A stretch of DNA of 64,000 nucleotides from the NCBI RefSeq assembly GCF_000423345.1, contig NZ_AUHU01000013.1:1-64000 (forward strand), in the 5' to 3' direction. The DNA comes from Marinimicrobium agarilyticum DSM 16975. Its GTDB lineage: Bacteria > Pseudomonadota > Gammaproteobacteria > Pseudomonadales > Cellvibrionaceae. The notes beneath the pieces were generated by a model. The model was given only the letters and a program-made list of their open reading frames with translations. It was not told where the DNA came from and did no database searches. This document shows positions 45,521 through 55,618 of the stretch, one piece after another. How positions within the stretch are numbered: position 1 is the stretch's first letter; each line of letters begins with the position of its first letter. Both the position numbers and the translations under genes were made by a program.

Positions 45521-46165
45521 ATGACCCAACGCACGCTCTCAAGGCTGGATCAATTCATTCTCGGGTTTGATCGGGTTCTGCGTACCCTGTCGGACACGCC
45601 GGGCGCGGAGCGCCGCCCCTCTCCCGCCCAGGCCAAATCGCCCACCGAACTGGAAGAGAACGAACGTCGCCACGCGGCGGGCCTGATGCGAGTCAATCAT
45701 TCCGGGGAAGTCTGTGCGCAGGCGCTCTATCAGGGGCAGGCTTTGACGGCAAAGCTGCCTCGGGTGAGGGCCGAGATGGAGCATGCCGCGGAAGAGGAAG
45801 TGGACCACCTGGTCTGGTGTCGGCAACGTCTGGACGAGCTGGGCAGCCACACCAGCTACCTCAACCCATTATGGTACGGGCTGTCCTTCACCCTGGGCGC
45901 AGGAGCGGGCCTGATCAGCGACCGGGTCAGCCTGGGTTTCGTGGCGGCCACCGAGGAGCGGGTCTGCAACCATCTGCAGACCCACCTGGAAGAACTGCCG
46001 GAAGCGGACCTTCGCAGTCGCGCGGTGGTGCAGCAAATGCTTATCGACGAGGCCAAGCACGCCCAGACCGCCCTGTCCGCGGGCGGGATGGACTTCCCCG
46101 CGCCGGTCAAGCGGGCCATGACCCTCGTAGCCAAGGCGATGACGAGCACCAGCTACCGGCTGTAG
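45521..46165 (+). CDS. coq7: 2-nonaprenyl-3-methyl-6-methoxy-1,4-benzoquinol hydroxylase
   Basis: This 214-residue di-iron hydroxylase of ubiquinone synthesis shows the metal-binding motifs: [36 protein letters not shown] and [11 protein letters not shown]. The family C-terminus ([17 protein letters not shown]) is present. It is the gammaproteobacterial Coq7 type seen in Pseudomonas near vfr and trpC, as here. Confidence 0.96.
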   Translation: MTQRTLSRLDQFILGFDRVLRTLSDTPGAERRPSPAQAKSPTELEENERRHAAGLMRVNHSGEVCAQALYQGQALTAKLPRVRAEMEHAAEEEVDHLVWCRQRLDELGSHTSYLNPLWYGLSFTLGAGAGLISDRVSLGFVAATEERVCNHLQTHLEELPEADLRSRAVVQQMLIDEAKHAQTALSAGGMDFPAPVKRAMTLVAKAMTSTSYRL

Positions 46166-46206
46166 GGTGTTGGCCGGGCCCGTGCAGAACCGGCCCGGGA
46201 AGCGGG

Positions 46207-46629
46207 TTATTCTGCCTCGTGAATCTCGTAGTCGTGGGTGATCTCGACCCCACCGGCTTCAAGCATGATGGAGGCGGAGCAGTATTTGGTGGCCGAGAGT
46301 TCCACCGCCCGCTTGACCTGATTCTCTTTCAGGCTTTTACCGGTCACCACAAAGTGCAGGTGGATCTTGGTAAACGGCGACGGGACGCCCTCGGCACGCT
46401 CGGCGTCCATGTCTACATAGCAGTCCGTCACTTGCTGGCGGGACTTGTGAAGGATACTCATCACATCAAAAGAAGAGCAGCCGCCCAGGCCGAGCAGCAG
46501 CATTTCCATGGGCCGAACCCCGGTGTTGCGGCCACCGTGATCGGGCGGGCCGTCCATCAACACCGTGTGGCCGCTACCCGACTCGCCCAGAAATTGGGCG
46601 CCATCGACCCATTTCACCTTACCTTTCAT
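46207..46629 (-). CDS. OsmC/Ohr family protein (YhfA-like)
   Basis: This 140-residue thiol-dependent OsmC-like protein has the conserved region GHTVLMDGPPDHGGRNTGVRPMEMLLLGLGGCSSFDVM with a Cys in GGCS, and a second Cys near KYCSASIM, the usual pair of the fold. It is divergent from crp, the same arrangement as yhfA-crp in Escherichia coli. It may reduce organic peroxides. The substrate is not known. Confidence 0.9.
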   Translation of the reverse strand: MKGKVKWVDGAQFLGESGSGHTVLMDGPPDHGGRNTGVRPMEMLLLGLGGCSSFDVMSILHKSRQQVTDCYVDMDAERAEGVPSPFTKIHLHFVVTGKSLKENQVKRAVELSATKYCSASIMLEAGGVEITHDYEIHEAE

Positions 46630-46888
46630 TCAATTCACCTCAATAAAAACCGGTCCGAAACTGGCGCAGAAGGGTACCATAACCCATTAATAATCCCACT
46701 ATCGTCGCCGAATTCGACTTAGATCACAAAAGTTGCCCTTTCTTCTGGACATGTTGGCGCCCTAGGCTTATAACTGGTTCACAAAGTTGCTAGCATGTAA
46801 ACGGTGCCAACTGGTCAGGGCTGTCGTTTCGGTTCATAATGCCCGCCATTAACCCATTGATAACGCACAAAAAACTAGGAGCTGCACC

Positions 46889-47524
46889 TTGGTCGCCGTA
46901 TCCTTGACACCCCACATTACTCATGTGGACGAGTTTCTCAGCTATTGTCATCGCCGACGTTACCCGGCAAAGAGCACGATTATCTACGCCGGGGACAAGA
47001 GCGATTCCCTGTATTACATCGTTCGCGGTTCCGTCACCGTTCTCATTGAGGACGACGAGGGCCGTGAAATGATCGTGGCCTATCTCAATGATGGGGACTT
47101 CTTCGGGGAAATGGGTCTGTTCGACCAGGAAGACTCCCGAAGCGCCTGGGTCCGCGCCAAATCCGAATGCGAAGTGGCGGAAATCAGCTACAGCAAATTC
47201 CAGGAAATCGCCGGTGATAACCCGGAATTTGTCTTTGCCCTGAGCAGCCAGATGGCCCGTCGCCTGCGCGCCACCACCCGCAAAGTCGGGGACCTGGCCT
47301 TTCTGGATGTCACCGGTCGCGTCGCCCGCACCTTGCTGGACCTGTGCAAGGAGCCTGACGCCATCACCCACCCGGACGGGATGCAGATCAAGATCACCCG
47401 TCAGGAGATCGGCCGGATCGTGGGCTGCTCCCGCGAGATGGTGGGTCGGGTATTGAAGACCCTGGAGGATCAGGGCCTGGTCGAGGTCCGCGGTAAAACC
47501 ATGGTGGTCTACGGAACCAGGTAA
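46889..47524 (+). CDS. crp: cAMP-receptor-type regulator (CRP/Vfr)
   Basis: This 211-residue CRP-family regulator has a cyclic-nucleotide-binding domain ([23 protein letters not shown]) and an HTH with [30 protein letters not shown], matching the CRP recognition helix. The start is TTG at 46889 behind AGGAG, since no better codon fits the homologous N-terminus. A possible CRP half-site, TCACA, lies at 46724-46728 with a weaker partner TTCGA, so autoregulation is conceivable. It sits beside trpC as vfr does in Pseudomonas. Confidence 0.94.
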   Translation: MVAVSLTPHITHVDEFLSYCHRRRYPAKSTIIYAGDKSDSLYYIVRGSVTVLIEDDEGREMIVAYLNDGDFFGEMGLFDQEDSRSAWVRAKSECEVAEISYSKFQEIAGDNPEFVFALSSQMARRLRATTRKVGDLAFLDVTGRVARTLLDLCKEPDAITHPDGMQIKITRQEIGRIVGCSREMVGRVLKTLEDQGLVEVRGKTMVVYGTR

Positions 47525-47570
47525 GGCCGACAAGTCCGCGATGCCGCCTGAGAAGCGTCTGAACGACATT

Positions 47571-47603
47571 GTCGGGTGGCGCTGGCGCTTACCCGACCTA
47601 CGT
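47571..47603. repeat. Possible diverged copy of the dispersed intergenic repeat
   Basis: Between the convergent ends of crp and trpC, GTCGGGT and ACCCGAC flank a core GGTGGCGCTGGCGCTTACC and then CTACG, recalling the GGTGGCGGCTnACGCCTTACC...CTACG pattern of the copies at 10.7 and 55.5 kb. The relation is by pattern only. Confidence 0.35.
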
Positions 47604-47629
47604 TCTACAAAACGTTGAAGTCGGGTTGT

Positions 47630-48427
47630 CTACCGGAAGAACCGAGCCAGAGCTTCGCCCGGGTCGTCTTCGCGCATAAACGCTTCGCCCACCAGGAAGC
47701 TGTGCACATCACGGCGTCGCATGTCCCAGACATCGTCCGGCGACAGGATACCGCTCTCCGTGACCACAATGCGCTCACTGCCGATGGCTGGCAGCAGCTC
47801 ATAGGTGGTTTTGAGGGTCACATCAAAGGTATGCAGGTTGCGATTGTTAATGCCGATCAGCTTATTCGGCAACTCCAGCGCCACCTCCAGCTCCTGCAGG
47901 TTATGCACTTCCACCAGCACATCGAGCCCCAGCTCGAGCGCCAGGGTATTCAGCGCGCGCAGCTGTTCCGGCTCCAGCGCGGCCACAATCAACAATATGC
48001 AGTCCGCCCCCAAAGCACGGGCCTCGTAGACCTGATACTCGTCAATGATAAAGTCTTTGCGGATCACCGGCAGGCTGACCGCTTCGCGGGCTTCCTGCAG
48101 ATAGCGGTCGGCGCCCTGAAAGAAGTCCACATCGGTCAGTACTGACAGGCAGGTCGCACCACCGCGCTCGTAGCTGCGCGCCAGCTCGGCGGGCTCGAAA
48201 TGCTCGCGGATGACGCCCTTGCTGGGCGAGGCCTTTTTGATTTCCGCAATCACCGCCGCCTGACCGCCTTCAACGCGATCGGCGATGGCCTGCACGAACC
48301 CTCGCGTCTCGGGCGCGTGGACCAGCTCCTGGCGCAGCTCTTCGAGGGGCCGTTGCTGCTTCCGCTCAGCCACTTCCTCCTGCTTGCGCGCGATGATTTT
48401 TCTCAGCACCGTTGGCGTATCGCTCAC
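47630..48427 (-). CDS. trpC: Indole-3-glycerol phosphate synthase
   Basis: This 265-residue TIM barrel makes indole-3-glycerol phosphate from CdRP. Family motifs are [17 protein letters not shown] (catalytic Lys), [36 protein letters not shown] and VTESGI. The GTG at 48427 follows AGAGGAT and gives the standard N-terminus ([20 protein letters not shown]); an open frame beyond it is not coding. It is last in trpE-trpG-trpD-trpC and is a monofunctional TrpC, not fused to TrpF. Confidence 0.97.
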   Translation of the reverse strand: MSDTPTVLRKIIARKQEEVAERKQQRPLEELRQELVHAPETRGFVQAIADRVEGGQAAVIAEIKKASPSKGVIREHFEPAELARSYERGGATCLSVLTDVDFFQGADRYLQEAREAVSLPVIRKDFIIDEYQVYEARALGADCILLIVAALEPEQLRALNTLALELGLDVLVEVHNLQELEVALELPNKLIGINNRNLHTFDVTLKTTYELLPAIGSERIVVTESGILSPDDVWDMRRRDVHSFLVGEAFMREDDPGEALARFFR

Positions 48428-48452
48428 GGGGTATCCTCTTGTCTCGTTTTGA

Positions 48453-49484
48453 CTACTTGAAGCAGTGGGTAAAGGCGGCCAGCTCGCGAATCTTCTCGCC
48501 GGCAAGACTGCTGCCGATGGCGTCGCGCGCCAGCTCCACACCTTCTTCCAGGCTCTCGGCTACGCCGCTGACATAAATGGCGGCGCCGGCGTTCAGGGTA
48601 ATGATATCGGCCGCCTTTTCGGCGTACTGGCCCCGGCGGTTGCCCAGAGCGTCCTTGATCAATGCCAGGGATTCGCCCGCGTTGCCCACGCCAAGGCCGA
48701 TCAGGCTTTTGCTCTGAACCCCGAAGTCCTCGGGTTTGATAACGTATTCGGTCACTTTGCCGTTCTTCAGTTCCGCCACCTGCGTCTCTGCCGCCAGACT
48801 GATTTCGTCCAGGCCATCTTTGGCATGCACGACCATCACATGTTCACTACCCAGGCGATGCAGTACCTCAGCCATGGGGCGACATAACTCGCCGTTGAAC
48901 ACGCCGATAACCTGCCGTTTGACGTTGGCCGGGTTGGTAATGGGGCCCAGCATATTGAAGATGGTGCGCAGCCCCAGCTCTTTGCGCGGGCCCACGGCGT
49001 ACTTCATCGCCCCGTGGTGCACCGGTGCAAACATGAAGCCGACACCGATTTCCCGCACACACCGGGCCACTTCCTCAGGGGTAATGTTGAGGTTGATGCC
49101 GGCCTCTTCCAGTACATCGGCACTGCCGGTGGAGCTGGAAACCGAGCGGTTGCCGTGTTTGGCCACACGGCCGCCAGCTGCCGCCACCACAAAGGCACTG
49201 GCGGTGGACACGTTGAACAGGTTGGCGCCATCGCCCCCGGTGCCGCAGGTATCCACCAAGTAGTCGGTATCGATTTCCACCGACTGGGCGAGATCGCGCA
49301 TGGCAATCGCCGCGCCGGTAATTTCGTCGAGGGTTTCACCCTTCATACGAAGGCCGACAAGAAAACCGCCGATCTGCGCTTCCGTTGCACCGCCGGTCAT
49401 GATGTCTTTCATCACCAAGGTCATCTCCTCGGTGCTCAGGTCAATCTTCTCGACCACGCGGGTCAAGGCTTGCTTGATATCCAT
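48453..49484 (-). CDS. trpD: Anthranilate phosphoribosyltransferase
   Basis: This 343-residue enzyme transfers phosphoribosyl to anthranilate. The glycine-rich PRPP site [18 protein letters not shown], the [18 protein letters not shown] anthranilate region and [16 protein letters not shown] are all present. Length is typical. It lies between trpG and trpC with a 163-base gap before it and no overlap, so trpG-trpD may have an internal promoter or leader in that gap. Confidence 0.98.
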   Translation of the reverse strand: MDIKQALTRVVEKIDLSTEEMTLVMKDIMTGGATEAQIGGFLVGLRMKGETLDEITGAAIAMRDLAQSVEIDTDYLVDTCGTGGDGANLFNVSTASAFVVAAAGGRVAKHGNRSVSSSTGSADVLEEAGINLNITPEEVARCVREIGVGFMFAPVHHGAMKYAVGPRKELGLRTIFNMLGPITNPANVKRQVIGVFNGELCRPMAEVLHRLGSEHVMVVHAKDGLDEISLAAETQVAELKNGKVTEYVIKPEDFGVQSKSLIGLGVGNAGESLALIKDALGNRRGQYAEKAADIITLNAGAAIYVSGVAESLEEGVELARDAIGSSLAGEKIRELAAFTHCFK

Positions 49485-49647
49485 GTGTTTCTCCCGTTTA
49501 TTATCGTGAGTTATTACAGCCTACTCTCTCACTCACTCCCCAGGGGCGAACACGCAGTTGGCCGGGTCGTTCTGATTCTTTTTTGTCGGTTGGTGCGGGC
49601 GATCCCTCGCACATGTTCGATACGCCTCGATTTTGACACGAGACGCG

Positions 49648-50226
49648 TCAGTCGCGCAAAAAATTGTTCAGCAACTCGTGCCCCTGCTCGGTCAGGATGG
49701 ACTCGGGATGGAACTGCACCCCCTCCACCGGGAGGGTCTTGTGGCGCACCCCCATGATCTCCGCCGGCGAGCCGTCCTCATTTTGAGTCCAGGCCGTCAC
49801 TTCCAGGCAGTCCGGCAGTGTTGCCCGGTCAATCACCAGCGAATGGTAACGGGTCGCCTGCAGTGGGTTGTTCAGTTCGCGAAACACCCCTTTATTGTGG
49901 TGGTAAACCAGCGAGGTTTTGCCGTGCATCACTTTCGGCGCCCGGATCACATCGCCGCCGAAGGCCTGACCGATGGCCTGATGCCCGAGGCAGATACCCA
50001 GCAGCGGAATCTTTCCCGCATAGGTTTTGATGACTTCCAGCGAAACACCAGCCTCATTGGGCGTGCAAGGCCCGGGGGAAATCACGATCTTCTCCGGCTT
50101 GAGCCGGCCCACTTCCTCGACGGTGATCTCATCGTTGCGCACTACCTTGATGTCAGCACCCAGCTCCGCGAGGTACTGCACCACGTTGTAGGTGAAGGAG
50201 TCGTAGTTATCGATCATCAGAATCAT
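49648..50226 (-). CDS. trpG: Anthranilate synthase glutamine amidotransferase component
   Basis: This 192-residue class I amidotransferase has the nucleophile in [12 protein letters not shown] (Cys) and the His-Glu pair in [13 protein letters not shown]. It feeds ammonia to TrpE. The ATG at 50226 overlaps the trpE stop by four bases (ATGA), so the two subunits are made together. In Pseudomonas aeruginosa trpE lies apart from trpGDC, whereas here it directly precedes trpG. Confidence 0.97.
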   Translation of the reverse strand: MILMIDNYDSFTYNVVQYLAELGADIKVVRNDEITVEEVGRLKPEKIVISPGPCTPNEAGVSLEVIKTYAGKIPLLGICLGHQAIGQAFGGDVIRAPKVMHGKTSLVYHHNKGVFRELNNPLQATRYHSLVIDRATLPDCLEVTAWTQNEDGSPAEIMGVRHKTLPVEGVQFHPESILTEQGHELLNNFLRD

Positions 50227-51722
50227 GATTGTTCTCCACCCTGCTCGGTTTCGCCCCGGTTGACCATATCCACCGCACGGAAAATGGCACGTGCCTTGTT
50301 CATGGTCTCTTTCCACTCCAGTTCGGGCACCGAGTCGGCGACAATGCCGCCGCCGGCCTGCACATAGAGCTTGCCGTCTTTAATGACCGCCGTGCGAATG
50401 GCAATGGCGGTATCCATGTTGCCACTCCAGCCGATATAGCCCACGGCGCCGCCGTAGATACCGCGTTTCTCGGTTTCCAGTTCGTCAATGATTTCCATCG
50501 CCCGGATTTTCGGCGCGCCGGAGAGGGTGCCGGCGGGCAGCGCCGCGCGCAGGACATCCATGGCTTCCAGGCCTTCCAGCAATTCGCCCGTGACGTTGGA
50601 AGTAATGTGCATGACGTGGGAGTAGCGCTCGACCACCATTTTGTCGGTGAGCTTGACGGTGCCGGTTTTCGACACGCGGCCCACGTCATTGCGGCCCAGG
50701 TCGATCAACATCAGGTGCTCGGCAATCTCCTTGGGATCGTTGACCAGGTCCTGCTCCATGGCCAGGTCCTCTTCCGGCGTGCGCCCGCGCCGACGGGTGC
50801 CGGCGATGGGCCGGACTGTGACGGCGCCCTCTTCCAGGCGCGCCAGAATCTCGGGGCTGGAACCCACGACCTGATGATCCCCCAGGTCCAGGAAGTACAT
50901 ATAAGGAGAGGGGTTCAGGCACCGAAGGGCGCGATAGAGGTTAAGCGGTTCAGCGCTATAATCAATCGACAGCCGCTGAGAGGGCACCACCTGCATGATG
51001 TCGCCCGCCAGGGTGTATTCTTTGATCCGCTCGACCGCGTTTTTGTACCCCGCCTCGCCCATGTGGGAGGTGAAGGTCTGCTCCGGCCCTTCGGTTTTGG
51101 GCAGGCCCACTTCCGGGATCGTTGGCACGGGCGCGCGAAGCTGCGCTTCGAGCTCAAGCAGTCGGGCCTGGGCTTTGTGGTAGGCGTCATCAATTTCCGG
51201 ATTGGCGTGCACCACCAGAATCAGCTTGCCGGCCAAGTTGTCGAACACCAGGACTTCGTCAGAGACCATCAACAGGATGTCGGGCGTGCCCAGCGCATCC
51301 GGCGGCATGGATGCCTTCAGGTGGGGCTCCACGTAGCGCACGCAGTCGTAGCCGAAATAGCCCACCAGACCACCGGTAAAACGCGGCAGCCCGGGCAGAT
51401 CCGGCGCCCGGAAGCGTTTCTTGTATTCTTCCACAAAGGTCAGCGGGTCCTCGCATTGAAAGGACTCCTCCACCTCGCCGTCGTACTCGAGCTGAACCCG
51501 GTCGCCAAAGGCTTTCAGAACGCGGCGGGCCGGCAGGCCGATCATGGAGTAACGCCCCCACTTCTCGCCCCCCTGAACCGATTCGAACAGGTAGGAGTAG
51601 GGCCCTCGGGCCAGTTTCAAATAGGAAGACAGAGGGGTATCCAGGTCCGCCAGGACCTCGTGCATCACCGGGATGCGGTTATACCCTTCTTCCGCCAATC
51701 GGGAAAATTGTTCGGGAGTCAT
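50223..51722 (-). CDS. trpE: Anthranilate synthase component I
   Basis: This 499-residue chorismate-utilising enzyme has the N-terminal feedback site region ([22 protein letters not shown]) and the C-terminal signatures [33 protein letters not shown] and [21 protein letters not shown]. It makes anthranilate from chorismate with TrpG. The ATG at 51722 with AAGG upstream is preferred; the in-frame GTG at 51749 is an alternative. A candidate leader peptide lies upstream. Confidence 0.97.
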   Translation of the reverse strand: MTPEQFSRLAEEGYNRIPVMHEVLADLDTPLSSYLKLARGPYSYLFESVQGGEKWGRYSMIGLPARRVLKAFGDRVQLEYDGEVEESFQCEDPLTFVEEYKKRFRAPDLPGLPRFTGGLVGYFGYDCVRYVEPHLKASMPPDALGTPDILLMVSDEVLVFDNLAGKLILVVHANPEIDDAYHKAQARLLELEAQLRAPVPTIPEVGLPKTEGPEQTFTSHMGEAGYKNAVERIKEYTLAGDIMQVVPSQRLSIDYSAEPLNLYRALRCLNPSPYMYFLDLGDHQVVGSSPEILARLEEGAVTVRPIAGTRRRGRTPEEDLAMEQDLVNDPKEIAEHLMLIDLGRNDVGRVSKTGTVKLTDKMVVERYSHVMHITSNVTGELLEGLEAMDVLRAALPAGTLSGAPKIRAMEIIDELETEKRGIYGGAVGYIGWSGNMDTAIAIRTAVIKDGKLYVQAGGGIVADSVPELEWKETMNKARAIFRAVDMVNRGETEQGGEQS

Positions 51723-51880
51723 GCTTATACCTTTTTCTTTCACGACCACTCACGCGGCAGCTTGTTCGATCAAACCGTCAGTGGTATTTGCGTATGCGGC
51801 AGCACGGACAGGCGCCACAACTGATGCCAAATCGGTGCCGAGACGACGGGCCCGGCTCAGGCCTGGGACCCAAACAGAAG

Positions 51881-51943
51881 CTAGCTACGCCATCGGGCGG
51901 GCGCGGCGGTGGGGATATACAGATACAAGCCTGACGAGATCAA
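51881..51943 (-). CDS. Candidate 20-residue trp leader peptide upstream of trpE
   Basis: A TTG at 51943 behind GAGGAG opens a short frame encoding MISSGLYLYIPTAAPARWRS and ending at 51881. It has one Trp near the end, which could report on charged tRNA-Trp. It starts 221 bases before the trpE ATG. No clear T-run terminator follows, so the attenuation model is weak. The rest of the 271-base gap (51750-52020) shows nothing else. Confidence 0.25.
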   Translation of the reverse strand: MISSGLYLYIPTAAPARWRS

Positions 51944-52020
51944 CGTGCTTCTCCTCAATTCAACGTAGCCCGAGTTTACTCAAAACCGGCGCCCGGGGCC
52001 AGCCCCGGCGCGGCCCGGAA

Positions 52021-52701
52021 TCAAATTTCTGCGAGCTGGGCACGCATGGCGCCAATCACTTCACGGTAATCTGCCGCGTTAAAAATCGCCGAACCGGCGA
52101 CGAAGGTGTCCGCCCCGGCTTCCGCGACCGAGTGCAGGGTCTCAAGGTTGATGCCGCCATCCACTTCCAGGCGGATATCCTTGCCACTGGCATCGATCAT
52201 TTCCCGCGCGGCCCGAAGCTTGTCCAGAGTGGAGGGGATGAACTTCTGCCCCCCAAAGCCCGGGTTCACCGACATCAACAGCAGCATGTCCAGGCGCTCC
52301 AGCGAATACTTCACCAGCTCCAGGCTGGACGCCGGGTTCAGCACCAGGCCTGCCTTGCAGCCGGCGTTCTCGATCAGTTGCAGGGAGCGGTCCACGTGTT
52401 TCGACGCTTCCGGGTGAAAGGTGATATAGCTGGCGCCCGCCTCAGCAAACTGCTCGATCAGATCGTCCACCGGCTCCACCATCAGGTGAACATCAATGGG
52501 CGCCTTGATGCCATATTTGCGCAACGCCTTGCAGACCATGGGGCCGAAGGTCAGGTTGGGCACGTAATGATTGTCCATCACATCGAAATGGATCATATCG
52601 CCGCCGGCGGCCAGCACGGCGTCGGCCTCTTCCCCCAGCCGGGCAAAGTCGGCCGAAAGAATGGAGGGGGCAATCTTGTAATCCCGCTTCAAGTTCTGCA
52701 T
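52021..52701 (-). CDS. rpe: Ribulose-phosphate 3-epimerase
   Basis: This 226-residue TIM-barrel metal enzyme of the pentose phosphate pathway shows [17 protein letters not shown], the metal-ligand [27 protein letters not shown] and [13 protein letters not shown], ending VDGGIN...[12 protein letters not shown]. It lies upstream of trpE in the same direction, with a 277-base gap that contains the putative trp leader. The rpe-trpE link is widespread in Pseudomonas relatives. Confidence 0.98.
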   Translation of the reverse strand: MQNLKRDYKIAPSILSADFARLGEEADAVLAAGGDMIHFDVMDNHYVPNLTFGPMVCKALRKYGIKAPIDVHLMVEPVDDLIEQFAEAGASYITFHPEASKHVDRSLQLIENAGCKAGLVLNPASSLELVKYSLERLDMLLLMSVNPGFGGQKFIPSTLDKLRAAREMIDASGKDIRLEVDGGINLETLHSVAEAGADTFVAGSAIFNAADYREVIGAMRAQLAEI

Positions 52702-52765
52702 AAATTGTCCGATGATGGTTGATAGAGTTTGTCACATTGTAACCAAAGTTACCCACGAATAGGCA

Positions 52766-53920
52766 GTGAAGCGGATGACGCTCCAACGCACACCCAAGAC
52801 TCCACCCCCTCGGCTGATGCTGCTATTGCTCTGCCTTTTTCCCGCACTTACGGGGGCTCAGGACGAGGGGGCACCCGCACCACTGGGGGAGGGAACGACA
52901 GAGGAAGTCGCGCCAGCCGCGAACGAGCCGGTCGACGCCGTCGAACCGCCGCGTTTTGCTTCCCGCCGGGAGCGCGACCGGGAACTGCTCGCCGAGCGCT
53001 TCCCCGACGAAGCCCGCTGGCTGACCCTGCCCGAGCCCGAAGCCCGCGCACTGGCCCTCTACCGCCCGGCCATGGCCGAGCCCAAGGGCGCACTGCTGAT
53101 GTTCTACAGCGCAGACAATCCGCCGCATTGGCCGCCACCGCTGGCCAACCTGCGCCAAAGCCTGCCCCGCCACGGCTGGGCCACCTTTGCCGTCACACTG
53201 CCCACCCCAGAGCAGCCCCCCGTGCCCGAGCGCCCCATCCCCGAATCTCCGCCGCCACCCCCGGCTGAAGAGACGAATGAGACCGCCGGAGACGGAACGG
53301 AAGAACCCGTAGAGGAGAACGAGGACACCGCGGCGGAGGAGGCCGGCGAGCCGGAAGCGCCCGCCAACGAGGTGGCAGAGCCACCGCCGGAAGAACCCCT
53401 GCCGCCAAGACAGGAGCGCATTGCCAACCACGTCGACGCGGCCCTGCAATGGCTGGCCGAGAACGGCCAGGGCAACCTGGTGGTGCTGGTGGACCCGCTC
53501 GCCGCACCGGAAGTATTGGCGGTATTGCAGCCACAACTGGAAGCCGGCGCTCGGGGGCAGCCCCCGTCCACCGGTGAAAGTCCGTTGAGCGGCCCCGTTC
53601 GGGCACTGATTCTGATCAACCGACATGGCGGAGTGGCGCTCAGCGCCGAACAGCTGAGCCAGGTCTTCATTATTCCGGAACTGCCGATACTCGATGTCTT
53701 CGTCGGCCCTTCAGCGCTCCTGCAAGAGCAACAGCGCCGACACCGCGACATCGCCCGCCGGGAACAACTGAACCGTTACCAGAACCTGCTGATGGGCGCG
53801 CCGGATGTGCATGACCCCGAGAACGAACGCAGCTTCTGGGTGCGCCGGATTCAGGGCTTCATGCAACGCCAGGCGGAGGGTGTCGAAGTGAACGTTCCCG
53901 CCAACCGACCGCTCCGCTAG
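52766..53920 (+). CDS. Exported DUF3530-like protein with acidic insert
   Basis: This 384-residue protein has a signal peptide (PPRLMLLLLCLFPALTGAQ) and an alpha/beta-hydrolase-like layout split by a low-complexity Pro/Glu/Ala insert (about residues 150-212, with EETNETAGDGTEEPVEENEDTAAEEAGEP). ALLMFYSADNPPHWPPPLANLRQSLPRHGWATFAVTLP and LVVLVDPLAA are the clearest conserved-looking pieces. A nucleophile Ser in a GxSxG motif is not evident, so it may not be an active hydrolase. The start is GTG at 52766 or ATG at 52775. The family name DUF3530 is from memory. Confidence 0.7.
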   Translation: MKRMTLQRTPKTPPPRLMLLLLCLFPALTGAQDEGAPAPLGEGTTEEVAPAANEPVDAVEPPRFASRRERDRELLAERFPDEARWLTLPEPEARALALYRPAMAEPKGALLMFYSADNPPHWPPPLANLRQSLPRHGWATFAVTLPTPEQPPVPERPIPESPPPPPAEETNETAGDGTEEPVEENEDTAAEEAGEPEAPANEVAEPPPEEPLPPRQERIANHVDAALQWLAENGQGNLVVLVDPLAAPEVLAVLQPQLEAGARGQPPSTGESPLSGPVRALILINRHGGVALSAEQLSQVFIIPELPILDVFVGPSALLQEQQRRHRDIARREQLNRYQNLLMGAPDVHDPENERSFWVRRIQGFMQRQAEGVEVNVPANRPLR

Positions 53921-53935
53921 CATTTCAACAACCGA

Positions 53936-55138
53936 CTAGACACGACCTTTGATCACCTCGGCAATGGCGGCGCTTAGGTAGTCGATTTTATCGAGGTTCA
54001 GGCCCGCGACATTGATCCGACTGTTATCGGTCATATAGATGCTGTAGTCGGCTTTCATCCGGGCCACCTCTGCTTCGCTCAGCCCGAGGAAGGAAAACAT
54101 CCCCCGCTCACGGGCGATAAAACCGAAGTCCCGTCCCGGCACCGCCCGGCCCAGGGACTCCACCAGTGCCTGCCGCAGGGCCTGAATCCGCTCCCGCATT
54201 TGCGCAAGCTCATCCCTCCAGCGCCCACGCAGCTCCTCCGACTGCCAGATCCCGGCCACCAGAGCACTGCCATGGGCCGGCGGCATGGAGTAAAGCCCAC
54301 GGGCCACGCTCAGCAGTTGGGACTGGATGGCCTCCGTTTGAGCCGCGTCCGCGCCCACAATGGCGAGCGCCCCGGCCCGCTCGCGATACAAGCCGAAGTT
54401 CTTGGAAAAAGACACAGCCAGAATCACTTCCGGCAGTTGCTCGGCCATCAACCGGGGGCCGTAGGCATCCTCCTCCAGCCCTTCCCCAAAGCCCTGGTAA
54501 GCCATGTCGATCAACGGCACAAAGCCACGTTCCGCCGCCAGCTCGGTTACCCGGCGCCACTGCTCTGGTGAGAGGTCAGCGCCGCAGGGGTTGTGGCAGG
54601 AGGCGTGTAGCAGCACCAAGTCCCCCGCGGGCACCTGGTTGAGGGCGGCCATCATGGCGTCGAAGTCGAGGGTGTGGCGCTCGAAGTCGTAATAAGGGTA
54701 CTCCTTGAGTTCAAGACCGGCGCTGCCGAGCAGCGGTACGTGATTGGCCCAGGTGGGTGTGCTGACCCAGACGCGGGCGCCATGCTTGGCCCGCTGAATG
54801 ACTTCGGCCGCAAGCCGCAGCGCGCCGCAGCCACCGGGGGTCTGGACGGTGGCGATGCGCTGCTGTTGCCGCGCGGGGTGCTCTTCTCCGAACGCGAGTG
54901 CCTGAACCGCCTCGTTGGCGCCGGGGTAGCCGGCGGGCGGTGTGTAGGCTTTGGTGGTTTCGTTTATCTGAAGCTGAATTTCGGCTTCCCTGACGGCGGC
55001 CATGACGGGGGTGACGCCGCTGGCGTCCCGGTAGACGCCCACGCCCAGGTCGACTTTGTCGGGGTTGGGGTCGTCGCGAAAGGCGATGCTGAGCCCGAGG
55101 ATGGGGTCGTTGGGTAGTTTGGGCAGGGGTTCGAACAT
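53936..55138 (-). CDS. Class I aspartate/aromatic amino acid aminotransferase
   Basis: This 400-residue PLP enzyme starts MFEPLPKLPNDPILGLSIAFRDDPNPDKVDLGVGVYRD, the family N-terminus, which fixes the ATG at 55138. A much longer frame to 55297 runs into a repeat element and is not coding. The PLP lysine lies in SFSKNFGLYRERAGAL, with NPCGADLSPEQW and ARERGMFSFLGL further along. It belongs to the AspC/TyrB subgroup; substrate preference is not decided. GGAGC precedes the ATG. Confidence 0.94.
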   Translation of the reverse strand: MFEPLPKLPNDPILGLSIAFRDDPNPDKVDLGVGVYRDASGVTPVMAAVREAEIQLQINETTKAYTPPAGYPGANEAVQALAFGEEHPARQQQRIATVQTPGGCGALRLAAEVIQRAKHGARVWVSTPTWANHVPLLGSAGLELKEYPYYDFERHTLDFDAMMAALNQVPAGDLVLLHASCHNPCGADLSPEQWRRVTELAAERGFVPLIDMAYQGFGEGLEEDAYGPRLMAEQLPEVILAVSFSKNFGLYRERAGALAIVGADAAQTEAIQSQLLSVARGLYSMPPAHGSALVAGIWQSEELRGRWRDELAQMRERIQALRQALVESLGRAVPGRDFGFIARERGMFSFLGLSEAEVARMKADYSIYMTDNSRINVAGLNLDKIDYLSAAIAEVIKGRV

Positions 55139-55226
55139 GGGGCGCTCCTTTGATTCAGACTTGCGGGGGATTATAGAGGTTTGGTTGTTTGTTTTGGTGT
55201 TGGGTTGAGGAGTGACGTTGAAGTCC

Positions 55227-55384
55227 GGCGGAGAGCGGGTGTACCTATGGGAGACCCGCCGTGAACCCATCCATGGGGGCTTCTCATCGGCATCCATGCC
55301 TCGGCTTTGGCTTCCTGCGTCGCTCTAACACCTACATCCATGTAGGCGTCAGAGAGTCTCCCATAGGTACACCCGCTCTCCGCC
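55227..55384. repeat. Palindromic intergenic element with 29-bp perfect arms
   Basis: The arms are 55227-55255 and 55356-55384, perfect inverted repeats of 29 bases (left starts GGCGGAGAGCGGGTGTACCT). The 100-base centre holds smaller palindromes of the form CCxxCATGG and CCTACAT/ATGTAGG. No transposase is present. It resembles a REP/MITE-type intergenic element. It lies in the 480-base gap between the aminotransferase and hisC, which has no gene. Confidence 0.85.
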
Positions 55385-55427
55385 TCCGAGGTTCTTTTTA
55401 CCTCCATCCACTCCCAACCAAATCAAG

Positions 55428-55540
55428 GCGTAGGGTATGGTAAGGCGGTAGCCGCCACCTACCATTGCCACCCATCCACCCCATCGCCTCATTATAGTTT
55501 TTGTGGCAGGTGGCGGCTGACGCCTTACCGTGCCCTACGC
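55428..55540. repeat. Imperfect inverted repeat, full copy of the dispersed element
   Basis: Left arm about 55428-55463 and right arm about 55505-55540 match as inverted repeats at 31 of 36 positions. The right arm matches the copy at 10706-10742 at 36 of 37 positions. The centre is short and unremarkable. Confidence 0.75.
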
Positions 55541-55618
55541 GTTTGCCCATCCCCCGCCCTACGAAGCGCGCCACCTCATGTATAATGACGCTTTTATCCA
55601 ACGCTGAAGAAGGTCTTT

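Noticed and set aside
50229-51824. Plus-strand open frame antisense to trpE
   Set aside because: trpE motifs are complete on the minus strand; there is no plus-strand start signal or product similarity.
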